A stretch of 64,000 nt of DNA from the NCBI RefSeq assembly GCF_028649655.1, contig NZ_JAQSLN010000005.1, forward strand, positions 187,409 to 251,408, read 5' to 3'. Each line of letters opens with the position of its first letter. Position 1 is the stretch's first letter. Of this stretch, positions 26,038 through 37,108 are shown piece after piece. The translations under genes were made by a program, and so were the position numbers. Origin of the DNA: Halobacteriovorax sp. GB3. GTDB taxonomy: Bacteria > Bdellovibrionota > Bacteriovoracia > Bacteriovoracales > Bacteriovoracaceae. The notes under the pieces are model-generated. The model saw only the letters and a list, made by a program, of their open reading frames with translations, ran no database searches and was not told the origin of the DNA.

Positions 26038-29000
26038 ATGACTTACTTAAAAGGCTTTAACTCTCTCTTTCAAAGGCTCGAGCAATGGAAGCAGGGCAAC
26101 AATAAAGGTCTAAAAGTTTCGGGGATAAATCCTGAACAATTTTTACTACTGCTAGGCAGCAAAGAGGGTGTAAATTTTGCTGACTCAAGATTTGTTTTCG
26201 TTTTCGCGACGCAAGATGAAGCAGATAAGTTCTCTGACAACCATAAATCTCTAAACAAAAAGCTGTTTAGTTACCCTGGATTGGAAGTTTCTCCCTACCA
26301 AGGAATTTATGCCTCAGAACGTAACCAATTTTCCAGATTTAGTACTCTTGCCAATTTAACGAATAAGAATTTCCAAAACATCGTTTTAACCCCGGAGGCC
26401 CTCCTTTTAAAAACTGCACCTCTACATTTTTTTAAGGACAATTTTTTAAAGATTGAAGTTGAAGATATTATTTCACCAGATGAGCTAGCTTTAAAATTAG
26501 TTGAACTAGGTTACAGTTCATCAACTACAGTTGAAGAAGAGGGGACCTTTTCTAAAAAAGGTGAGATCTTTGATATTTTCCCCGTTGGTGCTAGGCCAAT
26601 TCGTTTAAATTATTTTGATGAATTAATCGAAAAAATTTACGCGATAGACCTCGAAACTCAAAAAACGATAAGAGATCAAGAGTTAGAATCTGTAACGATT
26701 GTCCCTACACCTTATATTTTTTCTAATAGAGAATTTTCAAATGCTTTAAGAGAAAATATTCCAATGCCGGCCCCAGGTGAAAGGGGAAAGTTTGAAAAGA
26801 GAAAGCACATCTTTTCTTCTTTAAGTGACAATTTACTTTTCGACAATCATGTCAGCTATACACCACTCTTTTTTAAAGAGTCTTCTACTATTAGAGACTA
26901 TTTAAGTGACGATTATATTTTTATCTATTTCGATTCTCATCTAATAGAGGATCATGCTTTAGAACTTCTCGAAGATTTACGAGTTGATTATAACAGAGAA
27001 TCAGAAGACGAAAGAAGTGAACTATTGCTTCCAGAACCACAAAGTCTTTACTCGCATAACTTACATGAAGCGACGTCAGGATTTAAGACTCTCACGATTA
27101 ATCACATCGATATCGAAAAAAACCTTGATGAAGATTTTTCAAATGTCGTTAGTTTTAATCTAAAAGATTCCAGTATTTATTTTAAAGATAAAGTAAACTC
27201 GACTCTCTCTAAGCCCGAATATATTAAGTCCGTTTTTAATACTATAAAACACGACTTCGAAAAAAATGGCGAGATTCTCATCTCTACTCAAACAGAAAAT
27301 TCACGACGTGAAATCCAACATATTTTTGATATTTTAGATTTTCCTAAAGAAATTCTTTCTCGTGTTATTTTTAAAACTTATTCACTTTCCAAAGGTTTCT
27401 TCTATGAAGCCGAGAAAGTTTTAGTTTTATCTGAAGCGGATTTCTTCTCCGCAAAAAGAAAGACAACGAAAACTCATTATAAGAAAAATGTCGATCTCTT
27501 CGCTGAGCAACTAGCTTCTTTAAAAGAAGGCGACTTCGTTGTTCACACTGAATACGGAATAGGGGAATATTTAGGGCTTGAGTCATTGAATATTGGTGGT
27601 AACCAAACAGACTACCTTGTTCTTCTTTATAAAGGTAACGATAAAGTTTACGTTCCTGTTTATAAAATGAACTTAGTTCAAAAGCATGCTGAGTCAGGTA
27701 GTAAAGTTGGTCTCGATAGTATTCGGACAAATAAGTTCAGCAATCTCAAAAACAAGGCTAAAAACTCTGTCAAAGAATTAGCCTTTGACCTCCTCAAACT
27801 TCAAGCAGAAAGACAGAGCTCCCCTGGTTACTCTTTCACCGAACCTGATCATGACTATAAAGAATTTGAACTTGCTTTTCCTTTTGTTGAAACTCCTGAT
27901 CAAAGACGTGCTATTGATGAAGTTCTTCAAGCGATGCATAAACCATCTCCAATGGACTACTTGGTTTGTGGAGATGTAGGTTTTGGAAAAACAGAGATTG
28001 CAATGCGTGCTGCTTTTAAAGCAATTCTTGACAAGAAACAAGTCGCTGTACTTGTTCCAACAACAGTTTTAGCGTTTCAGCACTACAATTCTTTCGTGAA
28101 ACGTTTCAAGGACTTTCCTGTCAATATTGAATTCCTTTCGAGATTCAAAACTGGAAAAGAAGAGAAAGAGATTAAAGAAAATTTAGAGCTTGGAAAAGTT
28201 GATATAATAATTGGAACTCATAAATTACTTTCTAAAACTGTACGCTATTTTGATCTAGGTCTAGTTGTTGTAGATGAAGAGCAACGATTCGGTGTTGCTC
28301 ACAAAGAGAAACTTAAACTTTTAAAGAACTCTGTCGATTTTTTAACATTAACAGCAACACCAATACCAAGAACATTGCAATTAGCTTTCCTAGGTATTCG
28401 TGATTTATCTTTAATTCAAACACCTCCACCGAGAAGACAGTCAATTAAGTCTTACATCATTAAACAGGATGACCACACTCTACAAACTGCTATACGTAAA
28501 GAGCTTGGGCGTGGTGGGCAAGTTTTTGTTGTTCATAATAAAGTCCAAGATATAGAGGCTTATACCAGTTATATTCAGGAACTCGTTCCGGAAGCTAATG
28601 TAATATATGCTCACGGTCAGCTGTCAGAGAAAGAACTAGAAACGAGAATGAAATCATTCTACGAAGGACGCTATCAAATTCTTATTGCTACGACTATTAT
28701 TGAATCAGGTATCGATATACCAAATGCAAATACAATGATTGTAGATAGAGCTGATACTTATGGTCTTTCACAGTTACACCAACTGCGTGGACGAATTGGG
28801 CGCTCAGATAAAAAGGCCTACTGCTACTTCATCATTCCAAAGCATAAGATAATTACTGAAGTTGCTTCAAAGCGATTGCGAGCTCTTCAAACTTATGCAG
28901 ATATGGGTTCAGGATTTCACATTGCCAATTGCGATTTAGAAATTAGGGGTGCTGGAGATATTCTAGGAGGAACTCAATCTGGGCATATCGAGAATATCGG

Positions 29001-29526
29001 TCTCGAACTTTATATGCAACTTCTAAAAGAAGCCATTCAGGAACTAAGAGGGGAGAAGAAGATTCTGAAAAAAGATATCGAAATATCTACTCCATTTGCA
29101 TCTTATATTCCTAATCATTTCATTACTGATTCAAGTGAAAGACTTAAACAATACAAAAAGCTTTCTAACTGTAATTCGTTAGACGAGATTGAAGATATTG
29201 CTTCCGAACTAGAAGATGTCTATGGGTTAATTCCAGAAGAGTTACAGAATCTCATTATGATTCTCAAGACAAGAGTTACCTTACAAAGTTTTGGTCTGAA
29301 ATCAATTCAAGTTGCAGGTACGCTCATTTCACTTCAATTCGATAAGCAAATTCTTGAACTCAATGAGCAATTACGTAATTCAATTGTAGAGACATTTATA
29401 TCAAGACCGAAGACTTACCAATTTACTCCAGATTTCAAAGTTATTTACACACATAAAACAGGAGTAAACCAAGCAGATCTTCTAAGTTTTGCGGAGGATA
29501 TCGCTAAGCAAATTGTTCCATGTTAA
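26038..29526 (+). CDS. mfd: Transcription-repair coupling factor Mfd
   Basis: 1162 residues. The N-terminal UvrB-like part is followed by the RNA-polymerase-interacting domain (VVHTEYGIGEYLGLESLN, about 500-560), then a RecG-like translocase: Walker A GDVGFGKTEIAMRAAFK, DEEQRFG, TATPIPRTLQLAFLG, GRIGRSDKKAYCY, and the TRG region near SGFHIANCDLEIRGAGDILG. The C-terminal domain follows. The ATPase displaces stalled RNA polymerase at lesions and recruits UvrA, whose gene lies 3 kb downstream on the same strand. GAGGAC precedes the ATG. Confidence 0.97.
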   Translation: MTYLKGFNSLFQRLEQWKQGNNKGLKVSGINPEQFLLLLGSKEGVNFADSRFVFVFATQDEADKFSDNHKSLNKKLFSYPGLEVSPYQGIYASERNQFSRFSTLANLTNKNFQNIVLTPEALLLKTAPLHFFKDNFLKIEVEDIISPDELALKLVELGYSSSTTVEEEGTFSKKGEIFDIFPVGARPIRLNYFDELIEKIYAIDLETQKTIRDQELESVTIVPTPYIFSNREFSNALRENIPMPAPGERGKFEKRKHIFSSLSDNLLFDNHVSYTPLFFKESSTIRDYLSDDYIFIYFDSHLIEDHALELLEDLRVDYNRESEDERSELLLPEPQSLYSHNLHEATSGFKTLTINHIDIEKNLDEDFSNVVSFNLKDSSIYFKDKVNSTLSKPEYIKSVFNTIKHDFEKNGEILISTQTENSRREIQHIFDILDFPKEILSRVIFKTYSLSKGFFYEAEKVLVLSEADFFSAKRKTTKTHYKKNVDLFAEQLASLKEGDFVVHTEYGIGEYLGLESLNIGGNQTDYLVLLYKGNDKVYVPVYKMNLVQKHAESGSKVGLDSIRTNKFSNLKNKAKNSVKELAFDLLKLQAERQSSPGYSFTEPDHDYKEFELAFPFVETPDQRRAIDEVLQAMHKPSPMDYLVCGDVGFGKTEIAMRAAFKAILDKKQVAVLVPTTVLAFQHYNSFVKRFKDFPVNIEFLSRFKTGKEEKEIKENLELGKVDIIIGTHKLLSKTVRYFDLGLVVVDEEQRFGVAHKEKLKLLKNSVDFLTLTATPIPRTLQLAFLGIRDLSLIQTPPPRRQSIKSYIIKQDDHTLQTAIRKELGRGGQVFVVHNKVQDIEAYTSYIQELVPEANVIYAHGQLSEKELETRMKSFYEGRYQILIATTIIESGIDIPNANTMIVDRADTYGLSQLHQLRGRIGRSDKKAYCYFIIPKHKIITEVASKRLRALQTYADMGSGFHIANCDLEIRGAGDILGGTQSGHIENIGLELYMQLLKEAIQELRGEKKILKKDIEISTPFASYIPNHFITDSSERLKQYKKLSNCNSLDEIEDIASELEDVYGLIPEELQNLIMILKTRVTLQSFGLKSIQVAGTLISLQFDKQILELNEQLRNSIVETFISRPKTYQFTPDFKVIYTHKTGVNQADLLSFAEDIAKQIVPC

Positions 29527-29598
29527 TGAAATTTCACTTATTTGCTGATTTTTTGATAATATATAATGGATATTTGAACAATTTTCGAGGGAATCGCA

Positions 29599-30414
29599 AT
29601 GATTAAAAGAACTTCGTTTTTAACTTTGCTCGTATTATTTAGCTTAAATAGTTTCGCTGCGAATGATCCTGTCGTTGCTAGTGTCAACGGACAGACAATT
29701 AAAAAATCTGAGTTAGAAAAGGCCTACAAAGAGAACCTTCTTCTTGTTGGTCCAGAAAAAGTTACTAAGGGAAAAGTCCTTAAAGACTTAGTTAATAGAA
29801 TTCTTGGAATTGAAAGAGCAAAGAATAATAAGCTTATGCAAGATCCTGTTGTGAAGTACAAAATGGAAGACGTTATGTATCACGCTCAGGTTTCTAAAGA
29901 CTTAGAACCGAAGCTCAAGAAAATCGTTGTCACTGAAAAAGACATCGAAACTTACTATAAGAATCACCCAGAATATAGAACTGCTCACATACTTTTTAGA
30001 ACACGTGTTCAACCAGAAAAAGTTGAAGATGAAGAAGCAATGAAAATGGCGTTCAAAATTTATGACACATTGAAAAAAGCTCCTGAGAAGTTTCCTGAGC
30101 TCGCCAATAAATATTCACAAATGGCAGCTGCACCAAATGGTGGTGACATTGGTTATCAGCCATCTATTAATTTGGCACCTGAGTATTTCGAGGCAATTAA
30201 GGGTAAAAAAGTAGATTACGTTTCTCCGCCAGTGAAATCACAATTTGGATATCACATTATCAAAATTCTTGGTGTGAGAAAGTTTCAAGAGATCAACCAA
30301 CAACTTTACAAGAAAATTGTTTACGATATTAAACGTGATGAAATTCTTAAAAGTTACTTCAAGGATTTACGCGCCAAGGCGAAAATCAATATTTTCAAAG
30401 ACCGTCTAAAATAA
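29599..30414 (+). CDS. Periplasmic parvulin-type peptidylprolyl isomerase
   Basis: 271 residues with a signal peptide (ends SLNSFAA). A helical SurA/PpiD-like N-terminal part is followed by a parvulin domain: YRTAHILFRTR, the FPELANKYSQMAAAPNGGDIGY segment, and PPVKSQFGYHIIKILGVR. The conserved active-site pattern of parvulins (AHIL, GGDIGY, FGYHII) is complete, so cis/trans prolyl isomerase activity in the periplasm is expected, with a role in folding of envelope proteins. It precedes the SurA-like gene on the same strand, 77 bases away. Confidence 0.85.
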   Translation: MIKRTSFLTLLVLFSLNSFAANDPVVASVNGQTIKKSELEKAYKENLLLVGPEKVTKGKVLKDLVNRILGIERAKNNKLMQDPVVKYKMEDVMYHAQVSKDLEPKLKKIVVTEKDIETYYKNHPEYRTAHILFRTRVQPEKVEDEEAMKMAFKIYDTLKKAPEKFPELANKYSQMAAAPNGGDIGYQPSINLAPEYFEAIKGKKVDYVSPPVKSQFGYHIIKILGVRKFQEINQQLYKKIVYDIKRDEILKSYFKDLRAKAKINIFKDRLK

Positions 30415-30491
30415 ATATACCAGTGCGACTTGTATAACGCTTCATATTAATCTATCTTCTATAGGATAATGACTAAGGAGATAGGTTACTT

Positions 30492-31397
30492 ATGAAGCGT
30501 TTTTTTATTCTATTCTCAATTCTTGCAACTTTTAATGCTCATGCTGAGCTTCTAGATAAAATTCTTGCTGTTGTTGATGATAACGTTATTACACTTTCAA
30601 TGGTTGAAAGAGTTAAGCAAAACTTAATTGCGAGAAGAAATATTTCTCCTTTTGTATATTCAAAACAAAAATACTCAAATAAAGAAATTTCAGACATTAT
30701 TATTAACAGTCATCTTATTCGTTCAAAATTAAAAGAAATGAATATCATCATTACTGATGAACATGTTGAATCTGAAATTAAATCAAAAGAAAAAGCACTA
30801 GGTCTTTCAAGGGCAGCTCTTTTAAATTTCTTAGAAAACAACAATACAACTTTTGAAGAGTTCTTTGAAATTACTAGGGGAGCGATTGAATTTAATCAAT
30901 TCAATGCGCGAGTAATCGCACCATTAATTTCTGTTACTGATCAAGAAATTAAAAATAAGTACTACGAACAAAATTCAAAAGATAAGCGATTGGCATTCAA
31001 ATATAATCTTGTCGATTTTTCTCTTTCAAAAAATAAAGTAAAAGACAAAAACCATTTTGTTAATTCTCTCAAAAAATATCAAACAACAGGAATCTTACCT
31101 GATCAATATTCTGACCTAGGCACAAATGTATTAGGTGATATTACAGAGGATGGACTAACAAGTGAGTTAAACAAGCTTCTTAAAAAGTCTCAAGAAGGGC
31201 AATTCACTTCCCCAATTCTTCTTTATGGTGATTACCATGTCTTCTTTGTTAAAAAGAAAGACCTAGTTGAATCTGAAGACTATAGAAAACAAAAGAATAG
31301 ACTTAAAGGTCAAATTTTCACTCAAAAGTCTCTTAAAGTAACAGATAATTGGTACAAAAGAGAAATGACAAAGCATTACGTAAAGTACTTCTTCTAA
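30492..31397 (+). CDS. SurA-like periplasmic chaperone
   Basis: 301 residues with a signal peptide ending FNAHA. LLDKILAVVDDNVITLSMVE and the helices after it match the SurA N-terminal chaperone domain. The following region (about 165-260) has the shape of a parvulin domain but lacks the clear active-site motifs, so catalytic activity is doubtful. GDYHVFFVKKKDLVESEDYR resembles the end of a degenerate parvulin followed by a C-terminal helix. It probably helps outer membrane proteins cross the periplasm. SurA is often next to pdxA, as here (1-base gap). Confidence 0.75.
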   Translation: MKRFFILFSILATFNAHAELLDKILAVVDDNVITLSMVERVKQNLIARRNISPFVYSKQKYSNKEISDIIINSHLIRSKLKEMNIIITDEHVESEIKSKEKALGLSRAALLNFLENNNTTFEEFFEITRGAIEFNQFNARVIAPLISVTDQEIKNKYYEQNSKDKRLAFKYNLVDFSLSKNKVKDKNHFVNSLKKYQTTGILPDQYSDLGTNVLGDITEDGLTSELNKLLKKSQEGQFTSPILLYGDYHVFFVKKKDLVESEDYRKQKNRLKGQIFTQKSLKVTDNWYKREMTKHYVKYFF

Positions 31398-31398
31398 T

Positions 31399-32304
31399 AT
31401 GATACGAGTGACTCAAGGCCATGAAAGCGGTATTGGTCTAGAAATATTTATCAAGAGTTTCTTATTACTAAGTTCAAATGAACAAAGTAAATTCAAACTC
31501 TATTGTTTTCAAGAGTCACTCAAACTTACACTAGAAAAATCTAAACTCGTTTTTGATATACAAGATGATGGTATTATCATTGCTAATACTTTTTTATCTT
31601 GTGAGTGGCTTAATGGCGATTTACCAGAATCAACTGTTTCTTTAAATAAGGCGTTAAGTGATATTTCTGAACAGGAAATCTTACTAACTCTTCCAACAAG
31701 TAAAGATCAATTAATAGATGATGGTATTCAAAGAGCTGGTTACACAGAATTTTTACGAGCTCGCTATAAGTGTGATCTAAGTATGTTATTCTCGTCCCCA
31801 AATGAGAACTACTTGCTCGTGACTGATCATATCCCATTAATTGATGTCACAAAAAAAATAAATTCCAAACTTATCCACAAAAAAGTAAAGCTTTGTCTGG
31901 ATAATTTTAAAAAATATTTTTACTCATTTAATGAAGTTGTTTTCTCAGGACTTAATCCTCACTGCGGTGAGAATGGTCTCTTAGGAGATAAAGATTCAGA
32001 GATTAATAAAGCCATACAATCTCTTTCTAAAGAGTATCCTATAACGTTTAAAGGACCTCTTTCCGGTGATACGCTACATCTCCACTATAGGGATAAAAAT
32101 CAACTATTCGTTTATATGTACCATGATCAGGGTCTTCCTGTTTTCAAAGCAAAAAATCACGTAGTCGGACTAAATATAACCCTTGGATTACCTTTTCTAA
32201 GAATGAGTGTTGATCATGGAACTGCATTTAACCTCTATGGTAAAAACCTGGCCAATTATTTAGGTTGTCACTACTTACTTCGTTGCGCTCTCAAAGCATT
32301 ATAA
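31399..32304 (+). CDS. pdxA: 4-hydroxythreonine-4-phosphate dehydrogenase PdxA
   Basis: 301 residues, slightly shorter than the usual 330. [20 protein letters not shown] is the PdxA N-terminus, with GHESGIG replacing the usual GDPAGIG. The C-terminal half is strongly conserved: [59 protein letters not shown]. The histidines in these motifs bind the metal. It oxidises 4-phosphohydroxy-L-threonine in vitamin B6 (PLP) synthesis. The middle of the protein is divergent. It starts one base after the SurA-like stop. Confidence 0.9.
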   Translation: MIRVTQGHESGIGLEIFIKSFLLLSSNEQSKFKLYCFQESLKLTLEKSKLVFDIQDDGIIIANTFLSCEWLNGDLPESTVSLNKALSDISEQEILLTLPTSKDQLIDDGIQRAGYTEFLRARYKCDLSMLFSSPNENYLLVTDHIPLIDVTKKINSKLIHKKVKLCLDNFKKYFYSFNEVVFSGLNPHCGENGLLGDKDSEINKAIQSLSKEYPITFKGPLSGDTLHLHYRDKNQLFVYMYHDQGLPVFKAKNHVVGLNITLGLPFLRMSVDHGTAFNLYGKNLANYLGCHYLLRCALKAL

Positions 32305-32319
32305 TTTATTGGAGATATT

Positions 32320-35139
32320 ATGACAGATATTCGCGATATCATTGTCACTAAAGCAAATGTACATAATTTGAAAAATGTTTCTGTAAAGATTCCTAAGAAC
32401 TCTCTAACTGTTGTTACAGGTCCTTCTGGTTCAGGAAAAAGCTCACTTGCTTTTGATACCATATATGTTGAAGGACAAAGAAGATATATAGAATCTCTTT
32501 CTTCTTATGCTCGTCAATTCTTAGGTCAATATCAGCAACCCGATGTGGAATCAATCATAGGGCTTTCTCCATCTATCGCTATTGATCAAAAGACTTCTTC
32601 TCGAAATCCAAGATCAACTGTTGGAACAATTACAGAAATTTATGATTATCTAAGAGTACTCTTTGCTAGAGCAGGAACTTTATATTGTCCTGAAAGTGGT
32701 GAAGAGGTTATTAGCTATACACCAGCACAAATTGTTAAAAAGTTACTATCAAATAAAGAAAAGACAAAACTTCATATTATGGCCCCTATTTTTACGGGAA
32801 AGGGATCTGATCTAACTCCACATATTAAAAAGTTCATATCAATGGGTTTCACTCGTTGTGCACTCAACGATGAAATTGTTGAATTATCAGAGGGTCTTTC
32901 ATTTCCAAAGACGAAGAAATTAAGTTTTGATGTTGTTATAGATAGAATCCTTGTTCGAGATGAGATCCAAAAACGTCTTACTGATTCAATCGAATATGCT
33001 CTTAAATTAGGTCATGGAACAATCAAAGTTCTAGTCAATGATGATGTTGTTTTTTTCTCTGAAAAAAACATATCTCCAGCTACAAAAGAATTATTACCTG
33101 ATCTAGAGCCAAGACTCTTTTCATTTAATTCTCCTATTGGAGCATGTCCCTGTTGTAATGGAATAGGGGAGTCTAAAACTTTTGATAAAGACTTAATGCT
33201 ATTAGATGAGAATCTCTCTCTTGAAGACGGTGCCATTACACCGATTAAGAAAAAGAACTCTTTTCTCTACAAAATGGTTGAAGGAGTCCTAGAGGCTGAA
33301 AAATCATCGCTTGATGTTCCATACAATAAGCTTTCAAAGAAGATTCAGAAAATACTATGGGAAGGATCAACTAAGTCTTATAAATATTCATTCAAATCAG
33401 AAAGCAGTAACTTTGAATTTAATAAGCCATTTCCAGGTATACCGGCATGGCTTAATAAAAAATTCCTTGAAACTGGATCAGAAAAAGTTCGTAATGAATT
33501 GCAAGAATATATGAAGATTAAGACTTGCCCAGAATGCAAGGGTCTTCGTCTAAATCAATACGCTCTCTCTACAAGACTTGGTGATTTCAATATTATTGAA
33601 CTTACAAATAAATCTATTATTGATTGCTTAAAAACGATCAAATCAATAAAACTTGATGGTGAGAAAAAGTTAATTGCTGAAAAACTACTAAAAGAAATTC
33701 TTTCACGTTTAACTTTTCTTCATAATGTTGGCCTTGATTATTTAACACTCAATAGAAGTGCTGCAACACTTTCAGGTGGTGAAAGTCAAAGAATTAGACT
33801 AGCAACTCAAATTGGATCAGCTCTTTCAGGTGTACTCTATGTCTTAGATGAACCAAGTATTGGACTTCATCAAAGGGATAATGAAAAGTTAATTGAAACG
33901 CTCAAAGAGTTAAGAGATCTTGGAAATACAGTTCTCGTTGTAGAACATGATGAAGATACGATGAATGCAGCTGATCACATTATCGATATGGGTCCAGGAG
34001 CAGGAGTTCACGGTGGAGAGATTGTAAGTGAAGGACCAATTAAAAGCGTTCTCAAATCAAAAGATTCTCTCACAGCACAGTATCTAAAAGGCAAAAAAGA
34101 GATTGAAATACCAAGTGAAAGAAAAGTTGCTGACCGACATATTCAACTTAATGGAGCTAAAGAGAATAACCTTAAAAATATAGATGTTGAAATCCCTCTA
34201 GACAGTGTTGTTTGCTTAACAGGAGTAAGTGGCTCAGGAAAGTCATCTCTTCTCCACCAAGTTCTCGTTCCTGCTGTACGCTATCACTTAGCAAATAAAA
34301 ACAAGGGTCTTTATAAGAGATCAAATTATCATTCAATTGCCGGTCTCAAAGATATTAAATCGGTTATAGAACTTGATCAAAGTCCTATTGGCCGTACACC
34401 GCATTCAAACCCTGCAACCTACACAGGTCTCTTCGATACAATACGTATACTTTATTCAAAAACTCCAGATTCGCAAATCCGTGGGTACAAACAAGGTCGT
34501 TTTAGCTTTAATGTTAAAGGTGGCCGTTGCGAAGAATGTGAAGGTAATGGAATGAAGAAAATCGAAATGCATTTTCTTCCAGATGTGTATATTACTTGTA
34601 GTGAATGTAATGGTAGTCGTTATAATGCTGAGACACTCTCAATTCTTTACAAAGGTAAAAGTATTGCAGACGTTCTACAAATGACTATCGAAGAAGCTTA
34701 TGATTTCTTTCGAAATCACACTAAGCTAGAAAGAATCCTAGGAACACTTAATAGTGTTGGTTTAGGCTACATGAAGCTCGGTCAGCCTGCGACAACGCTC
34801 AGTGGAGGGGAGGCGCAACGACTCAAGCTTGCTAAAGAATTGGCCAAGAAGACTCGTGGTCACTGTCTTTATATCTTGGATGAGCCTACTACAGGTCTTC
34901 ACTTTGAAGATATAAAAATTTTATTAAAGGCCATTCATAATCTCGTCGATCAAGGAAACTCTGTGATAATCATTGAGCATAATTTAGATGTTATTAAAAC
35001 AGCTGACTACGTAATTGATTTAGGTCCAGAAGGTGGAGATAAGGGTGGTACCATCGTCGCTACAGGAACTCCTGAAGAAGTTTCGAAAGTTAAGAAAAGC
35101 GAAACTGGAAAATATCTAAAGAAGGTTCTAAACAAGTGA
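32320..35139 (+). CDS. uvrA: Excinuclease ABC subunit A
   Basis: 939 residues with two ABC ATPase modules: Walker [20 protein letters not shown] and [15 protein letters not shown], signature motifs [16 protein letters not shown] and [16 protein letters not shown], and Walker [11 protein letters not shown] and [10 protein letters not shown]. Zinc-binding cysteine pairs are visible ([28 protein letters not shown] with CSECNGSRY). It recognises DNA damage with UvrB in nucleotide excision repair. GGAG precedes the ATG. The stop overlaps the next gene's GTG start (GTGA). Confidence 0.98.
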   Translation: MTDIRDIIVTKANVHNLKNVSVKIPKNSLTVVTGPSGSGKSSLAFDTIYVEGQRRYIESLSSYARQFLGQYQQPDVESIIGLSPSIAIDQKTSSRNPRSTVGTITEIYDYLRVLFARAGTLYCPESGEEVISYTPAQIVKKLLSNKEKTKLHIMAPIFTGKGSDLTPHIKKFISMGFTRCALNDEIVELSEGLSFPKTKKLSFDVVIDRILVRDEIQKRLTDSIEYALKLGHGTIKVLVNDDVVFFSEKNISPATKELLPDLEPRLFSFNSPIGACPCCNGIGESKTFDKDLMLLDENLSLEDGAITPIKKKNSFLYKMVEGVLEAEKSSLDVPYNKLSKKIQKILWEGSTKSYKYSFKSESSNFEFNKPFPGIPAWLNKKFLETGSEKVRNELQEYMKIKTCPECKGLRLNQYALSTRLGDFNIIELTNKSIIDCLKTIKSIKLDGEKKLIAEKLLKEILSRLTFLHNVGLDYLTLNRSAATLSGGESQRIRLATQIGSALSGVLYVLDEPSIGLHQRDNEKLIETLKELRDLGNTVLVVEHDEDTMNAADHIIDMGPGAGVHGGEIVSEGPIKSVLKSKDSLTAQYLKGKKEIEIPSERKVADRHIQLNGAKENNLKNIDVEIPLDSVVCLTGVSGSGKSSLLHQVLVPAVRYHLANKNKGLYKRSNYHSIAGLKDIKSVIELDQSPIGRTPHSNPATYTGLFDTIRILYSKTPDSQIRGYKQGRFSFNVKGGRCEECEGNGMKKIEMHFLPDVYITCSECNGSRYNAETLSILYKGKSIADVLQMTIEEAYDFFRNHTKLERILGTLNSVGLGYMKLGQPATTLSGGEAQRLKLAKELAKKTRGHCLYILDEPTTGLHFEDIKILLKAIHNLVDQGNSVIIIEHNLDVIKTADYVIDLGPEGGDKGGTIVATGTPEEVSKVKKSETGKYLKKVLNK

Positions 35140-35900
35140 TAAATATAACAGACATTGAAGATGAAAGAATCATTGAATTCAAGTCTTTACGAGATAATTT
35201 ATTGAATAAAAGAGGAATCATTCTCGCTGAAAGTGAGAAAGTAGTACTTAAACTACTTAATAGTGATAAAAAGATTTTTAAGTTATTTACGACAAACGAA
35301 CATTTCGAAAAATACCAAGATCTTATCGTGAAAAAGCAGTGTGAAGTCCTAATCTCTTCAAAAGAAGTTATGGAGCAAATTGTTGGATTTAAACTCCACC
35401 ATGGGATCATGGCAACAGTTGAAAGACCTAAATACGAAAGTCTTTCCAATCTTGATAATAAAATTCTCATCTTAAATGGTTTAACTAGTCCAGAAAATGT
35501 TGGAACTATGATTCGCAATGCAGCTGCATTTAATGTTAATTCTATAATCTTTGACTATAAAACTTGTTCTCCTTATTTAAGAAGATGCGTTCGTGTTTCA
35601 ATGGGAAATATCTTTAACGTAAAAGTTCATCTCACTCAAAACCTTGTCGATACCATCAATACACTAAAAGAAAATGGTTATACTGTTTATTCTACAGCTA
35701 ATGAGGATGGGGCAATCGATTTACCAGGACATAAATTTGAAGAGAAGTCCTGTATTATTATTGGAAGTGAAGGACACGGTATAGAGCAAAGAGTAAAGGA
35801 AAATAGTTCTTCTATCATTCGTATACCTATAAATGATACTGTTGCACATTTAAATGCTGCATGTTCATCATCTATCTTTTTATATAATCTTGTTCAATAG
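35136..35900 (+). CDS. SpoU/TrmH-family RNA methyltransferase
   Basis: 254 residues, GTG start overlapping the uvrA stop by 4 bases. An N-terminal substrate-binding part is followed by the SPOUT knot: motif 1 LTSPENVGTMIRNAAAFNV, motif 2 CIIIGSEGHGI, motif 3 IRIPINDTVAHLNAACSSSI. It transfers methyl groups from SAM to the 2'-OH of a tRNA or rRNA ribose; the target cannot be told. In motif 3 the usual SLNVS is HLNAA here, a conservative oddity. No operonic link in function to uvrA is known. Confidence 0.85.
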   Translation: MINITDIEDERIIEFKSLRDNLLNKRGIILAESEKVVLKLLNSDKKIFKLFTTNEHFEKYQDLIVKKQCEVLISSKEVMEQIVGFKLHHGIMATVERPKYESLSNLDNKILILNGLTSPENVGTMIRNAAAFNVNSIIFDYKTCSPYLRRCVRVSMGNIFNVKVHLTQNLVDTINTLKENGYTVYSTANEDGAIDLPGHKFEEKSCIIIGSEGHGIEQRVKENSSSIIRIPINDTVAHLNAACSSSIFLYNLVQ

Positions 35901-35908
35901 GATAAAGC

Positions 35909-36589
35909 ATGAATATCGAATCACTTGATCCTAGTTGGAAAGAAATTTTAAAAACTCAAATCCAAAGTTCTTACTTCAAAGAACTTCAGCGATTTTTAGA
36001 TAACGAAAAAAAGGAAGATAAAGTTATTTATCCTCCTGAAGAGTGTATTTTTGAAGCTTTTGCTCACACTCCTTTTGATAAGGTTAAAGTTGTAATCATT
36101 GGACAAGATCCATATCACGGCGAAGGACAAGCGCATGGCCTTAGCTTTTCAGTTAAGCATGGAGTTAAGACCCCTCCATCCCTTGTAAATATCTATAAAG
36201 AATTAAAAAACGATTTAGATATTGATATTCCAACTCACGGTAATCTAACAGATTGGGCCAAACAAGGCGTCCTACTTCTCAACAACGTTTTAACTGTTGA
36301 ACACTCAAAAGCTGGTTCTCACCAAAAGCGTGGATGGGAGACTTTTACTTCTGAAATTATCGATCAATTAAATGATAAGAAAGAAAATCTTGTTTTTATA
36401 TTATGGGGAAGTCCTGCTCAAAAGAAAGCAAAGAGTGTTAACGAAGATAAACACTTTATCATTAAATCTCCACATCCCTCTCCTCTTGCTGCGTATAGAG
36501 GGTTCTTTGGATCTAAGCCTTTTTCTAAGGCAAATGAATATTTAAAGAAAAAAAATATTAAAGAAATAGATTGGAAAATAAGAGAATAA
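35909..36589 (+). CDS. ung: Uracil-DNA glycosylase
   Basis: 226 residues, the family 1 length. The water-activating loop GQDPYHGEGQAHGLSFSV, the PPSLVNIYKEL segment, LLLNNVLTVEHSKAGSHQKRGWE, FILWGSPAQKK and the minor-groove loop SPHPSPLAAYRGFFGSKPFS are all present. It removes uracil from DNA to start base excision repair. It is the last gene of the rightward run; a strong bidirectional terminator overlaps its stop region and separates it from convergent ribH. Confidence 0.97.
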   Translation: MNIESLDPSWKEILKTQIQSSYFKELQRFLDNEKKEDKVIYPPEECIFEAFAHTPFDKVKVVIIGQDPYHGEGQAHGLSFSVKHGVKTPPSLVNIYKELKNDLDIDIPTHGNLTDWAKQGVLLLNNVLTVEHSKAGSHQKRGWETFTSEIIDQLNDKKENLVFILWGSPAQKKAKSVNEDKHFIIKSPHPSPLAAYRGFFGSKPFSKANEYLKKKNIKEIDWKIRE

Positions 36590-36616
36590 AAAGCTCCTCA
36601 TTACGAGGAGCTTTTT
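36588..36616. terminator. Bidirectional intrinsic terminator between ung and ribH
   Basis: AAAAAGCTCCTC (36588-36599) and its perfect complement GAGGAGCTTTTT (36605-36616) flank a 5-base loop. The T run on each strand makes it work in both directions between two convergent genes. Confidence 0.95.
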
Positions 36617-36617
36617 A

Positions 36618-37085
36618 TTATTTTAGATTATCAAATAAAGATGTCATTTCAATCGCACCAAGAGCGGCTTCCCAACCCTTGTTACCAGCTTTTGTTCCAG
36701 CTCTCTCAATTGCTTGCTCAATTGTATCAACAGTTAAAACACCAAAAATAACTGGTACTTCTGTATCTAAAGCAACTTTAGAAACACCTTTTGCTACTTC
36801 ATTTGAAACGAAGTCAAAGTGCGGTGTCGAGCCTCTAATAACAGCACCAAGACTTAAAACTGCATCGTACTTTTTACTAGCAGCTAGTTTTTTTGCCATA
36901 AGTGGAATTTCAAAAGCTCCAGGAACCCATGCAATATCAACATTACCTAAGTCACCTTGATGTCTTTTAATACAATCAAGTGCACCGTCAACAAGTTTAC
37001 CTGTAATGAATTCATTAAAACGACCTGCTACGATAGCAAATCTCTTTCCCTCAGCGTTTAAATTACCTTCGATAAAATTAGGCAT
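36618..37085 (-). CDS. ribH: 6,7-dimethyl-8-ribityllumazine synthase
   Basis: 155 residues, the usual size. [35 protein letters not shown], the phosphate loop [21 protein letters not shown] with the catalytic His in [25 protein letters not shown] and [12 protein letters not shown] are diagnostic. It condenses 5-amino-6-ribitylamino-uracil with dihydroxybutanone phosphate in riboflavin synthesis and forms large icosahedral or pentameric shells in relatives. It is the last of the ribD-ribE-ribB-ribH run. Confidence 0.98.
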   Translation of the reverse strand: MPNFIEGNLNAEGKRFAIVAGRFNEFITGKLVDGALDCIKRHQGDLGNVDIAWVPGAFEIPLMAKKLAASKKYDAVLSLGAVIRGSTPHFDFVSNEVAKGVSKVALDTEVPVIFGVLTVDTIEQAIERAGTKAGNKGWEAALGAIEMTSLFDNLK

Positions 37086-37108
37086 ATTTCACTCCATATT
37101 TAATATAG

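Noticed and set aside
30457-30466. TTCTATAGGA core resembling the palindrome family
   Set aside because: Only the inner 10 bases match and the outer GG/CC arms are absent; likely chance in an AT-rich gap.
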